DNA of 59,581 nucleotides, taken from assembly GCF_015356825.1 (NCBI RefSeq), contig NZ_JAACYW010000038.1, forward strand, positions 1-59,581, written 5' to 3'. How positions within the stretch are numbered: the stretch's first letter is position 1; each line of letters opens with the position of its first letter. The position numbers and the translations under genes are program-made. The notes below the pieces were generated by a model. The model saw only the letters and a program-made list of their open reading frames with translations. It was not told the DNA's origin and made no database searches. Positions 1-8,146 of the stretch are shown piece by piece. This DNA is from Catenulispora rubra. GTDB lineage: Bacteria > Actinomycetota > Actinomycetes > Streptomycetales > Catenulisporaceae.

Positions 1-1241
1 GTGCGGGGTTGGCGGGCGGGGTTGAGCCAGCGGCGCAGGTCGGTGGCGAGGTTTTTGGCGATGCCGGTGATTTGGGCGATGGCGGTGCGGCGGGCGTGTT
101 TGAGGACTTTGATGAAGCTGATCCGGTCGGGGTCGGTGCGGTTGTGGTCGGCGAGGTCGACGGCGAGCCGGTTCAGGGCGACGTGCAGGGCCAGGTGGGC
201 GTAGATCTCTGCGTAGACCAGCGCCGGGGTGCCTGAGCGCAGGATGTAGCCGTGTCCGGCCTGGATGGTTTTGATCTCCCGGAAGGCCTGCTCGGTTTGC
301 CAGCGTTGGGCGTATAGTGCCGCGAGTTCGGCGGCTGGGGCCTGGTCGGGGTTCAGCAGGTTGGTCAGCAGCCGGATCGGGGCGCCGTCGATGCCGTCGA
401 CGCGGTAGTCGATGACCCGTACCGTGACCTGGTGTTCGGGCCGGTTGGACTTGTGCCGGCCTTTGGTTTTGACCACCGCCAGCGCGGTGCCGTCGGGCAG
501 GGGTGTCAGGTCCCTGTTCCCGATCCGCCGGTCGGCGCGCATCACCACGGCCGCGCCGGTGGCCTGCAGAAGCTGGAACAGCCTCACCGAGGGGAAACCG
601 GCGTCGAACAACACGATCGAATGCTCATCCACACTGTCGATCAGCTGCTCGGCCAGTTCCCGCTCCGGGGTGGCGTAGGCCCCGATCGCCGCCGCCCGCA
701 GCCCGTGGCTGCCGGCCTCGGCCAGCGTCACCACCTTGGCCTGCGGGTAGGCCGTGTCCCGGGTCGAACGCACCCCGCCGACCGGCCCGCCGAACACCTG
801 GCGGTTGTCTACCGACTCGGGCAGGTCCACCACGAACCCGTCCACCGCCAAAACAAGCCGACCCCGCCAGCGTGCCCCGGGCGTGTCGGCCAACGCCACC
901 GGATCAGCGGCCACCAGGTGAAACACCTCGGCCATCGCCGCCGCACCCAGCCTCACACGAGCCCCGGTCAGCGACGACTTGTCCACCGTGGCCCCGGCCA
1001 ACTCCGGCACCGCATCGGTCAGATTGCCCAACACATCCTCATACGAATCCTGCGACCACAACGCCAACCCCAGCGTGAAATACACCATGAACTCCGGCGT
1101 CAACGGCGACAACGGCCGCCTACTGCGCCGCACCCGCCCCTCCACCGCGGCAGCCACCAACTCCGGCGGAAACCACCGCGTCAACACACCCAGATTCACC
1201 AACGACGTCAACCCGGTCCACGGATGCCTCAAACCACTCAC
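1..1241 (-). CDS. IS4-type DDE transposase, 3'-truncated by the window edge
   Basis: Cuts and pastes an insertion sequence. The reading frame is open from the left edge to about 1241 on the minus strand, so roughly 413 residues are visible and the C-terminus is missing. The start is an N-terminal IS4 segment (VNLGVLTRWFPPELV, then PLSPLTPEFMVYFTLGLALW). Later come the first catalytic aspartate (LVLAVDGF), a second (IVLFDAGFPS) and the YREK signature LYAQRWQTEQAFREIK carrying the catalytic glutamate. GTG 1241 was chosen; GTG 1247 is equally possible. The gene is divergent from purF, and the outer end of the element must lie between them but cannot be fixed from one end. The frame looks intact, so the copy may be active. 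Confidence 0.85.
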   Translation of the reverse strand, partial: MSGLRHPWTGLTSLVNLGVLTRWFPPELVAAAVEGRVRRSRRPLSPLTPEFMVYFTLGLALWSQDSYEDVLGNLTDAVPELAGATVDKSSLTGARVRLGAAAMAEVFHLVAADPVALADTPGARWRGRLVLAVDGFVVDLPESVDNRQVFGGPVGGVRSTRDTAYPQAKVVTLAEAGSHGLRAAAIGAYATPERELAEQLIDSVDEHSIVLFDAGFPSVRLFQLLQATGAAVVMRADRRIGNRDLTPLPDGTALAVVKTKGRHKSNRPEHQVTVRVIDYRVDGIDGAPIRLLTNLLNPDQAPAAELAALYAQRWQTEQAFREIKTIQAGHGYILRSGTPALVYAEIYAHLALHVALNRLAVDLADHNRTDPDRISFIKVLKHARRTAIAQITGIAKNLATDLRRWLNPARQPR

Positions 1242-1398
1242 ACACACACCAACACCACCCAGAACACATACATGCCCACCACAACCAACGGCATTGGGGT
1301 GAGGCCTGATGAGGTGAGGCTCACAGGCGTGCTGATCATCACATCTGCCTAAATGGGAGTGGCTTTATCGGTCGGGAGGATCATCACAGTCCGTGGCT

Positions 1399-1404
1399 TA
1401 GACT
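1399..1404 (+). promoter_or_regulatory. candidate -10 box of purF
   Basis: TAGACT fits the actinobacterial -10 pattern TAnnnT and lies 6 bp before GTG 1411, so a transcript from it would be leaderless or nearly so. No good -35 hexamer stands 17 bp upstream. The 169 bp between the transposase and purF therefore hold the purF promoter and the IS end, with no other gene. Confidence 0.3.
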
Positions 1405-1410
1405 CGACGT

Positions 1411-2928
1411 GTGATCCACCCTTCCGGCTTCCGCCCCGGCGATGGCAGACTCACCCACGAACTCGACCCCCAGGACACCGGCCCGCAGGACGCCTGCGGA
1501 GTCTTCGGTGTCTGGGCCCCCGGCGAAGAGGTCGCGAAGCTCGCGTACTTCGGCCTGTACGCACTGCAGCACCGCGGCCAGGAATCCGCCGGCATCGCCG
1601 TGTCCAACGGCAAGCAGATCCTGGTCTACAAGGACATGGGCCTGGTCTCCCAGGTCTTCGACGAGGCCACTCTGCAGTCCCTGCAGGGGTACCTGGCCAT
1701 CGGCCACGCGCGCTACTCCACCACCGGCTCCTCGGTGTGGGAGAACGCACAGCCGACCTTCCGCGCCACCACGCACGGCGCCGTGGCGCTGGGCCACAAC
1801 GGCAACCTGACCAACACCGGAGAGCTGGCCCGCCTCGCGGCCGAGCGCCGGACCAGGACCGGCGTCACCGACAAGCACGCCATGACCTCGGACACCGGGC
1901 TCATGACCGAGCTGATGGCGTCCTACTCGGACCGCTCCCTGGAGGACGCGGCCGTGGAGGTGCTGCCGCAGCTGCGCGGGGCCTTCTCCCTGGTGTTCAT
2001 GGACGAGACCACGCTGTACGCCGCGCGCGACCCGCAGGGTGTGCGGCCGCTGATGCTCGGCCGCCTGGACCGCGGCTGGGTGGTGGCCTCCGAGCAGGCC
2101 GCGCTGGACACCGTCGGCGCGAGCTTCATCCGGGAGATCGAGCCCGGCGAGCTGATCGCGGTCGACGAGAACGGCCTGCGCTCCCGGCACTTCGCCGAGC
2201 CCCGGCCCAAGGGCTGCGTCTTCGAGTACGTCTACCTGGCCCGCCCGGACGCCACGATCGCCGGCCGCAACGTGCACGCCGCGCGCGTCGAGATGGGCCG
2301 CACCCTGGCCCGCGAGGCGCCGGTCGAGGCCGATCTGGTGATCGCCACGCCGGAGTCCGGCACCCCGGCCGCGATCGGCTTCGCCGAGGAGTCCGGCATC
2401 CCCTTCGGCCAGGGCTTCGTGAAGAACGCCTACGTCGGCCGCACCTTCATCCAGCCCAGCCAGACCCTGCGCCAGCTCGGCGTGCGGCTCAAGCTCAACG
2501 CGCTGCGCGAGGTCATCGAGGGCAAGCGCCTGGTGGTGGTGGACGACTCGATCGTGCGCGGCAACACCCAGCGCGCGGTGCTCAAGATGCTGCGCGAGGC
2601 CGGCGCCACCGAGGTCCACCTGCGGATCTCCTCCCCGCCGGTGAAGTGGCCGTGCTTCTACGGCATCGACTTCGCCACCCGCGCCGAGCTGATCGCCAAC
2701 GGGCTGAGCACCGACGAGATCGCCAAGGCGATAGGCGCCGACTCGCTGGCCTACATCACCCTCGACGGCATGACCGAGGCCACGCACCAGAGCGCCGACC
2801 GGCTGTGCCGGGCCTGCTTCGACGGCGTGTACCCGATCGAGCTGCCCGAGGAGGAGTTGCTGGGCAAGCACCTCCTGGAGATCGCGGTCGACCCGCTGGC
2901 CCGCACCGACGCCCTGTCGCGGCCGTAA
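1411..2928 (+). CDS. purF: amidophosphoribosyltransferase
   Basis: First committed step of purine synthesis: PRPP plus glutamine gives phosphoribosylamine, in the cytosol. The 505-residue protein begins with a short propeptide ending before Cys29 (DACGVFG), which becomes the N-terminal nucleophile of the glutaminase domain after processing. HRGQESAGI and GHARYSTTG follow. The C-terminal phosphoribosyltransferase domain carries the PRPP loop VVVVDDSIVRGNT, and ATPESGTPAAIGF lies ahead of it. GTG 1411 gives the propeptide length usual for actinobacteria; no Shine-Dalgarno sequence is evident. purM follows after 41 bp on the same strand, so the two are probably cotranscribed. Confidence 0.97.
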   Translation: MIHPSGFRPGDGRLTHELDPQDTGPQDACGVFGVWAPGEEVAKLAYFGLYALQHRGQESAGIAVSNGKQILVYKDMGLVSQVFDEATLQSLQGYLAIGHARYSTTGSSVWENAQPTFRATTHGAVALGHNGNLTNTGELARLAAERRTRTGVTDKHAMTSDTGLMTELMASYSDRSLEDAAVEVLPQLRGAFSLVFMDETTLYAARDPQGVRPLMLGRLDRGWVVASEQAALDTVGASFIREIEPGELIAVDENGLRSRHFAEPRPKGCVFEYVYLARPDATIAGRNVHAARVEMGRTLAREAPVEADLVIATPESGTPAAIGFAEESGIPFGQGFVKNAYVGRTFIQPSQTLRQLGVRLKLNALREVIEGKRLVVVDDSIVRGNTQRAVLKMLREAGATEVHLRISSPPVKWPCFYGIDFATRAELIANGLSTDEIAKAIGADSLAYITLDGMTEATHQSADRLCRACFDGVYPIELPEEELLGKHLLEIAVDPLARTDALSRP

Positions 2929-2969
2929 CCCGGCGCGCGGCTGACGCCGACACCAAAGGAATTTCACCC

Positions 2970-4082
2970 ATGTCTGGAGCCGACGGAACCACCGGCGCGT
3001 CCGGAGCCACCTACGCCGCGGCCGGCGTCGACATCGAGGCCGGCGACCGCGCGGTCGAGCTGATGAAGGAGTGGGTCGCCAAGACCCGCCGGCCGGAGGT
3101 CCTCGGCGGCATCGGCGGCTTCGCGGGCCTGTTCGATGCCTCCGCGCTGAAGGCGTACGACCGGCCGCTGCTGGCCACCTCCACCGACGGCGTGGGCACC
3201 AAGGTGGCGATCGCGCAACGGATGGACAAGCACGACTCCATCGGCCGCGACCTGGTCGGCATGGTCGTGGACGACCTGGTGGTCTGCGGTGCCGAGCCGC
3301 TGTTCATGACCGACTACATCGCCACCGGCAAGGTCGTGCCCGAGGTGGTCGCCGGGATCGTCAAGGGCATCGCCGAGGGCTGCGTGCTGGCCGGCTGCGC
3401 GCTGGTCGGCGGCGAGACCGCGGAGCACCCGGGCCTGCTCGAGCCCGGTGAGTACGACGTGGCCGGGGCCGGCACCGGGGTCGTCGAGGCGGACAAGGTG
3501 CTCGGCGCCGAGCGGGTCCGCGAGGGCGACGTGCTGGTCGCGATGGCCTCCTCCGGCGCGCACTCCAACGGGTACTCGCTGCTGCGGCACGTGTTCTTCG
3601 AGGTCGCGGGCTGGGAGCTGGACCGCGAGGTGCCGGAGTTCGGCCGCACGCTCGGCGAGGAGCTGCTGGAGCCGACCCGGATCTACTCGCTGGACTGCCT
3701 GGCGCTGATCGCCGCGGCCGAGGTGCACGCGTTCTCGCACATCACCGGCGGCGGCGTGGCGGCGAACATCGCCCGGATCATCCCGGCGGGCCTGGAGGCC
3801 CGGCTGGACCGCGGCACCTGGACCCCGCCGGCGGTGTTCGGCACGGTCGGGCGGCTCGGCGGGGTGGCGACGCTGGAGCTGGAGAAGACGCTGAACATGG
3901 GCGTCGGGATGGTCGCGGTGCTGCCGCCGGCCGCGGTCGACCCGGCGCTGGCGCTGCTGGCCGGGCGCGGGCTGCCGAGCTGGGTGTGCGGCGAGGTGGT
4001 GGCCTCCGAGGGCGCGACGACCGTCGGCGGCGCGAAGGGCGGCGACGGCGCTGCGTCCCTGCACGGCGACTACGCCGCGTAG
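2970..4082 (+). CDS. purM: phosphoribosylformylglycinamidine cyclo-ligase (AIR synthetase)
   Basis: ATP-dependent ring closure of FGAM to aminoimidazole ribonucleotide, the fifth step of purine synthesis. The 370-residue protein has the family's ATP-binding and substrate motifs: LLATSTDGVGTKV, DLVGMVVDDLV with GAEPLFMTDYIATGK, VGGETAEHPG, SSGAHSNGYSL and HITGGGVAANI. ATG 2970 follows AAAGGA at 2955-2960 at normal spacing. The last 15 or so residues are glycine/alanine-rich and probably disordered. Around the stop, GTAGTAGG-like triplets recur in the DNA. It lies directly behind purF, as in Streptomyces. Confidence 0.97.
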   Translation: MSGADGTTGASGATYAAAGVDIEAGDRAVELMKEWVAKTRRPEVLGGIGGFAGLFDASALKAYDRPLLATSTDGVGTKVAIAQRMDKHDSIGRDLVGMVVDDLVVCGAEPLFMTDYIATGKVVPEVVAGIVKGIAEGCVLAGCALVGGETAEHPGLLEPGEYDVAGAGTGVVEADKVLGAERVREGDVLVAMASSGAHSNGYSLLRHVFFEVAGWELDREVPEFGRTLGEELLEPTRIYSLDCLALIAAAEVHAFSHITGGGVAANIARIIPAGLEARLDRGTWTPPAVFGTVGRLGGVATLELEKTLNMGVGMVAVLPPAAVDPALALLAGRGLPSWVCGEVVASEGATTVGGAKGGDGAASLHGDYAA

Positions 4083-4143
4083 TAGGTCGCGTAGTAGGCG
4101 GCGTAGGAAGTAGTACTTCCAGGTTTTCGGGAAACCCAAAAAG

Positions 4144-4172
4144 GCGCCTCGGCGGTCGGACCGCTGGGGCGC
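4144..4172 (-). terminator. intrinsic terminator of the DUF3073 transcript
   Basis: A 13-bp stem (two G-U pairs) with a CGG loop. On the minus strand it runs straight into TTTTTGGG, a proper U-tract. It stands about 120 bp beyond the DUF3073 stop codon. On the plus strand no T-run follows, though it may also slow read-through from purM. Confidence 0.65.
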
Positions 4173-4232
4173 TACCTGCGTCCCGCGAGATCCGCACGCG
4201 TCACGCGCGCGAATCCGTTTCGGGCGTGACGA

Positions 4233-4257
4233 AGGCCCGTCCCAGTGGGACGGGCCT
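4233..4257. terminator. perfect hairpin between converging purM and DUF3073
   Basis: Perfect 11-bp stem (AGGCCCGTCCC / GGGACGGGCCT) with loop AGT. No T-run on either strand. It lies between two convergent genes, 150 bp after purM and 33 bp after the DUF3073 stop, so a bidirectional terminator or mRNA 3'-end stabiliser is likely. Confidence 0.55.
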
Positions 4258-4289
4258 ACTCAACCGGCGCTCGGCGGCCCGGTCCAGCC

Positions 4290-4562
4290 TCAACTGCGGC
4301 GGTGGTGACTGCGGTGCGAACCGCCGTCATCCGCGCTGTCGTAGTCGTCATCGCCGTCATCATCGGCGTACTTCGCGTACAACTCGTCGTCGTCCGCGTC
4401 GTCGTCCTGCTGCGACGGTGCCTCGGCGGTATGCCCGTTGGACGTGTGTACCCCGTCCCGCTGCAGCTCACGCTGGAGCTGCGTCAGATCGGTCCCCACG
4501 TCGCGATACTTCAGGTCTCGGGCGACCCGCGTCTGCTTGGCCTTGGCCCGGCCGCGCCCCAT
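4290..4562 (-). CDS. DUF3073 family protein
   Basis: 90-residue protein of unknown function found throughout the actinomycetes. The conserved N-terminus MGRGRAKAKQTRVARDLKY is strongly basic and the rest is very acidic (DDDADDDELYAKYADDDGDDD), ending in a His/Ser/Arg tail. The basic-then-acidic layout suggests a small nucleic-acid or ribosome-associated protein, but that is inference. It converges on purM, is followed by the hairpins at 4233-4257 and 4144-4172, and keeps the purM-DUF3073-dehydrogenase order known to me from Streptomyces. The 242 bp upstream (4563-4804) hold no gene. Confidence 0.9.
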   Translation of the reverse strand: MGRGRAKAKQTRVARDLKYRDVGTDLTQLQRELQRDGVHTSNGHTAEAPSQQDDDADDDELYAKYADDDGDDDYDSADDGGSHRSHHRRS

Positions 4563-4804
4563 TGGCTCGACCCCCTCAACGATCGGGGCTGGTCTGCCCC
4601 TGCTCCGGTCATACGGTCAGTCGTGAGAATTCACGGTACCTGTTTCCCCAACCGATCGGTACGAGCCATACGGCTGATCGGCACGAACAGGCATAGCCGA
4701 CCGCGTTACTCGGGTGTCACAGGCACGACCCCACGATAGCGCTTATACCCGCATCGATGCCACGCGCCACCGGGGGTATCTGACGAGGCGTCCCATCGGG
4801 AGGC

Positions 4805-5893
4805 CTACGGCAGGTATACGCCGCGCAAGCGACCCACGTCGCGCATGCGCCGCTCGGCGAGCCGGTCCGCGGCCACCGAAGGGGGCACACCCTCCTCCGA
4901 CGCCAGGGCGTAGATCCGCATCGTGGTGTCGAAAATGCCCGACGCACGGCGCTTGGCCCGCTCGAAATCGAAGCCGTTGATCTCGTCTGCGACTTGGATC
5001 ACACCGCCGGAGTTCACCAGATAATCGGGCGCGTACAGGATGCCGCGGGCCTCCAGTTGCTTCTCCACACCCGGGTGCGCGAGCTGGTTGTTCGCGGCGC
5101 CGCAGACGATCTTCGCGGTCAGCGTGGCGACGCTGGCGTCGTCCAGGGCCCCGCCGAGGGCGCACGGGGCGTAGACGTCTATGTCCGCCGCGATGAGCTC
5201 CTCGGTGGTGGAGACGATCTCAACCTGCGCATAGTTGTCGCGCAGCCACTGGATCGCGCCCTCGTAGGGGTCGGTCGCCACGATCGACGCGCCGTCCTCG
5301 ATCAGGTGCCCCACCAGGTAGCGCCCGACCTTGCCGACCCCGGAGATGCCGACCCGCTTGCCGGCCAGCGAGGACGAGCCCCACAGGTACTCTGCGGAGG
5401 CGCGCATGCCCTGGAACACGCCGTACGCGGTGAGCACGGAGGAATCGCCGGCGCCGCCGGACTCGACCGAGCGGCCGGTGACGAACTTCGACTCCCTGGA
5501 GACGACGTCCATGTCCTGCACATAGGTGCCGACGTCGCATGCGGTGTAGTAGCGCCCGTTGAGGGACTGCACGAAGCGGCCGTAGGCGCGCAGCAGCGCC
5601 TCGGACTTGAGCTCGTTCGGGTCGCCGATGATGACGGCCTTGCCGCCGCCGAGGTCCAGACCGGCGAGCGCGTTCTTGTAGGACATGCCCCGGGACAGGC
5701 GCAGGACGTCCTGCAGCGCGTCCTGCTCGCTGGCGTAGGGGAAGAAGCGGGTACCGCCGAGGCCGGGACCGAGCAGGGTGTTGTGGACCGCGATGATGGC
5801 CTTCAGGCCGGTCTCCTCGTCGCGGCAGTACACGACCTGCTCGTGGTCGTTGGCGAATACCTCGCTGACGTCGTTGTCAGGCTTGTCAGACAC
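4805..5893 (-). CDS. vdh: Leu/Val/Phe-type NAD-dependent amino-acid dehydrogenase (valine dehydrogenase)
   Basis: Oxidatively deaminates branched-chain amino acids to 2-oxoacids with NAD, the first step of valine/leucine catabolism. The 362-residue protein has the catalytic lysine motif [20 protein letters not shown], the second-lysine-type region [12 protein letters not shown], and a C-terminal Rossmann fold with [23 protein letters not shown] and [11 protein letters not shown] are typical of the family. GTG 5893 was chosen because AGGAG stands 9 bp upstream and the sequence beyond it does not resemble the family. The position next to DUF3073 matches the Streptomyces vdh locus; substrate preference cannot be read from sequence. 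The 243 bp to the divergent gene at 6137 hold only promoters. Confidence 0.92.
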   Translation of the reverse strand: MSDKPDNDVSEVFANDHEQVVYCRDEETGLKAIIAVHNTLLGPGLGGTRFFPYASEQDALQDVLRLSRGMSYKNALAGLDLGGGKAVIIGDPNELKSEALLRAYGRFVQSLNGRYYTACDVGTYVQDMDVVSRESKFVTGRSVESGGAGDSSVLTAYGVFQGMRASAEYLWGSSSLAGKRVGISGVGKVGRYLVGHLIEDGASIVATDPYEGAIQWLRDNYAQVEIVSTTEELIAADIDVYAPCALGGALDDASVATLTAKIVCGAANNQLAHPGVEKQLEARGILYAPDYLVNSGGVIQVADEINGFDFERAKRRASGIFDTTMRIYALASEEGVPPSVAADRLAERRMRDVGRLRGVYLP

Positions 5894-6136
5894 TGCGTTG
5901 CTCCTGGTGATGACTGGTGGTCGGGGAGGCTTGCTGTGGTAGAGGCCTCCGTCGGGCGGGGCCGCACGGGGATCGCCCGGCTCTGAACCCCTGAAGATGG
6001 AGGCAGTATGGAGGAAGCCTATTCGCGGCGGGCGGCGAACGAGCGCGTGGGGGATAAGTGGCGTGGATCGGTGGTTCACCGAACGTTCGGGCACATGCGT
6101 GGCGCGCCGCGGCGCCATAGGTGAGAGCATCACTAC

Positions 6137-7084
6137 GTGCGCGCATCCCCCGGCGGCGCGATTCCGGCGCCCTATATGGCCTACCTGCGGGTGTATGAGC
6201 CGCTGGCCGCATTCCCGGCTGGAGAGCGCGCCGAGTGGGAGTCCTGGCTCCAGCGGAACCCCGAGCCCAAGACCCTCGCCGAGGAGCAGGGCAGCTCGCT
6301 GCGCGGCCTCGTGGCGGTCCCTCCGATCGCCGTTCCGGAGAACGAGTCCCGGGTCGCCTATGTGCTGGACAACGGAGAGAACCCCCTGCTGTGTCCGTGG
6401 CAGTCGCGGCTGCGGTCCTGGCTGGCGCTGACCGAGCTGCGCGCGGTCCACGGCGACGGCGGCGTCCGGCTGTTCTGGCCGCAGCCGGTGCTCGACCGCG
6501 CCGACAGCGAGTACGAGCGGTGGTGGGCCGAGGACCCGGAGGCCCTGCCGCACATCCTGACCGCCTCCTGGCAGGTGCCGATCCGCTGGCTCGTCCTGTT
6601 CGGCCTGGAGGACGCTGTGCCGGGCGACGGGAGCGACGCAAGCGCCCGGGGCGGTGGGGTCGGTGGTGGCAGCGTCGGTGGCGGCGGCCAGGGAGATGAG
6701 AAGGTCGCCGCGGTGACGCTCCAGTTCCGGACCGCTATGAGCCAGGCGCGCAAGCGCTGTGCCAGGGCGCTGCGAGTGCTCAAGAGATCGCTCGGGGCGG
6801 GACCGCTTGTGGAGGCCGTGGAGACGCTGGGAATGTGGCTGGAGGAGTTCCACCCCCTGTCCGTCGTCGAACTCGACTACGGGGGCCTGATGGGGTTGCT
6901 GGTGGCCCAGGGCGCGTTGGGCGCCGAGGAGCGGGTAGACGGGGTCGTCCTGGACTGCTCCGTGCGGTACGTGGCGGACGGTCTCGCCGCCCTGGCTCAG
7001 GGTGACGATACGGGGGTGACCGCTGCGTATCTGCGTTATCGCGCTAAGTGGGATGCCGTGCGTGTGCTCGCGCGGGCCAACTAG
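6137..7084 (+). CDS. conserved actinobacterial protein of unknown function between vdh and bldC
   Basis: Soluble protein of 315 residues with no recognised catalytic motif. The N-terminus [20 protein letters not shown] and the C-terminal segment [21 protein letters not shown] look like the conserved parts of the family. Between them is a glycine-rich, low-complexity insert ([17 protein letters not shown], about residues 170-190) that is probably a flexible linker. There are no signal peptide or membrane segments. GTG 6137 has AGGTGAG 11 bp upstream; ATG 6176 lacks a ribosome site but starts at the conserved AYLRVYEP, so the true start may be either. The gene keeps its place before bldC as I recall from Streptomyces. 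Confidence 0.75.
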   Translation: MRASPGGAIPAPYMAYLRVYEPLAAFPAGERAEWESWLQRNPEPKTLAEEQGSSLRGLVAVPPIAVPENESRVAYVLDNGENPLLCPWQSRLRSWLALTELRAVHGDGGVRLFWPQPVLDRADSEYERWWAEDPEALPHILTASWQVPIRWLVLFGLEDAVPGDGSDASARGGGVGGGSVGGGGQGDEKVAAVTLQFRTAMSQARKRCARALRVLKRSLGAGPLVEAVETLGMWLEEFHPLSVVELDYGGLMGLLVAQGALGAEERVDGVVLDCSVRYVADGLAALAQGDDTGVTAAYLRYRAKWDAVRVLARAN

Positions 7085-7501
7085 CGTGCGGCGCCTTTAA
7101 CGATCAGAGGTCTTCCGCGCCGGCCGTCCTCGATGGCAAGATCATCCCTCGGGTCGGTTCCGGACCGGTTTCGCCACCCGTCCCCCGGGGTCGAATCCGG
7201 GCATGGCGGGTGAAGCAACCAGCTGATGCCGTCCTGGATCGACACAGCGTTACAGGGGTGAAGCTGTCCGTATATCGGCCCCTACGTCCGCGGTCGGCCG
7301 GTGCGGGTTTTGTGTATCGATTTCATAGATATCGCCCACGGCCCCGGTTGGATGGTGTACTTGTACTGTGAACGACAAGCCGTTCGTCCTATAACCGACA
7401 CGGCCGCACGGTCTTCCCGGGACCGGGCAAGCGAGGCTATCGGGGAGGGTCCACGAGAAATCGGGCGCGCTGGGCGCCCGTTTCCGTCAGGAGGAGTCCA
7501 T
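7085..7501 (+). promoter_or_regulatory. 417-bp bldC leader/promoter region
   Basis: No gene. A possible -10 TATAAC lies at 7390-7395, with a weak TGTGAA 17 bp before it. The dyad GAACG-N6-CGTTC spans 7371-7386. Immediately before the bldC ribosome site is a hairpin at 7462-7480 (CGGGCGC, loop GCTGG, GCGCCCG) followed by TTTCC; it could stabilise the leader or limit read-through. A GGTCGAATCC stretch near 7188-7197 recalls a tRNA T-arm but has no cloverleaf around it. Confidence 0.4.
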
Positions 7502-7705
7502 ATGACCGCACGTACGCCGGACGCTGAGCCTCTGCTCACGCCCGCCGAGGTCGCCACGATGTTCCGCGTCGACCCCAAGACGGTCACGCGCTGGGCCAAG
7601 GCCGGCAAGCTGACCTCTATCCGCACTCTGGGGGGCCACCGCCGCTACCGCGAGCAGGAGGTCCGCGCTCTGCTGAACGGCATCCCGCCGCAGCGTGAGG
7701 GCTGA
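7502..7705 (+). CDS. bldC: BldC, MerR-like developmental regulator
   Basis: Small DNA-binding protein of 67 residues, essentially a single winged-helix MerR-type domain (LLTPAEVATMFRVDPKTVTRWAKAGKLTSIRTLGGHRRY) without an effector domain. In Streptomyces BldC binds head-to-tail on direct repeats and delays sporulation. ATG 7502 is preceded by AGGAGG at 7489-7494. The length and near-complete match to remembered BldC sequences make the call firm. It ends at the strong terminator 7754-7783 and is monocistronic. Confidence 0.95.
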   Translation: MTARTPDAEPLLTPAEVATMFRVDPKTVTRWAKAGKLTSIRTLGGHRRYREQEVRALLNGIPPQREG

Positions 7706-7753
7706 CCCGCCCAGGGAATCTCGTCGCAGTACCCAACGGGGGACGTACCGGCG

Positions 7754-7783
7754 ACGCTCCAAGGGACGGGCCCCTTGGAGCGT
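7754..7783 (+). terminator. intrinsic terminator of bldC
   Basis: 12-bp perfect stem ACGCTCCAAGGG / CCCTTGGAGCGT with a 6-nt loop, followed by TTCGCTT, 49 bp after the bldC stop codon. Confidence 0.8.
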
Positions 7784-7883
7784 TTCGCTTAGGTAGCCCC
7801 CGCGACTGCCACCACCTCGGGTCACGACCCACATGCGGCGCCCCCGCCCCGAACTCCCGTTGGCGCCCACGTGGGGGAAAAAC

Positions 7884-8013
7884 GTAACGCCCGCCACCTG
7901 GCTATGTCCCAGGAGGCGGGCGTTGTCGTGCGCGCGACAGAACGTTTGAGGTCGTAACGCCCGACAAGCAGATGGCTATGTCCCAGGAGGCGGGCGTTGT
8001 CGTGCGCGCGACA
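7884..8013. repeat. two copies of a long palindromic element
   Basis: A 41-bp block (7899-7939) recurs exactly at 7973-8013, 74 bp away. GTAACGCCCG precedes each copy (7884 and 7954). In copy 1, AACGCCCGCC-A-CCTGG pairs with CCAGG-A-GGCGGGCGTT around the loop CTATGTC, giving a nearly perfect 15-bp hairpin (7886-7924). Copy 2 keeps only the outer arms. Each copy ends in a second small dyad, GTCG-TGCGCG-CGAC. The block lies in the 441-bp gene-free stretch between bldC and the convergent chitinase-like gene. It could be a repetitive extragenic palindrome, a small RNA or a decayed duplicate terminator. Confidence 0.7.
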
Positions 8014-8146
8014 AGGCGAGACCGCATACGAGAGGCCGCGAGCGGCGGCCTGCGAGGGCGAGAACGGGGCGGGACAGGCGCCGGTCCTGTGTGGGCAGAA
8101 CCGGCACCTGTCCCGATGTCTTCGAGGCGGGCTGCCGGGGTGGGGG

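Noticed and set aside
432..1352. Plus-strand open frames over 1-1352
   Set aside because: They are antisense to the IS4 transposase, rich in Arg/Pro/His, with no family motifs.
4233..4257. Riboswitch after purM
   Set aside because: A simple perfect hairpin between convergent genes, with no aptamer-like conserved structure and no gene downstream to control.
7186..7204. tRNA-like GGTCGAATCC
   Set aside because: The loop would be 8 nt and no acceptor, anticodon or D arms surround it.
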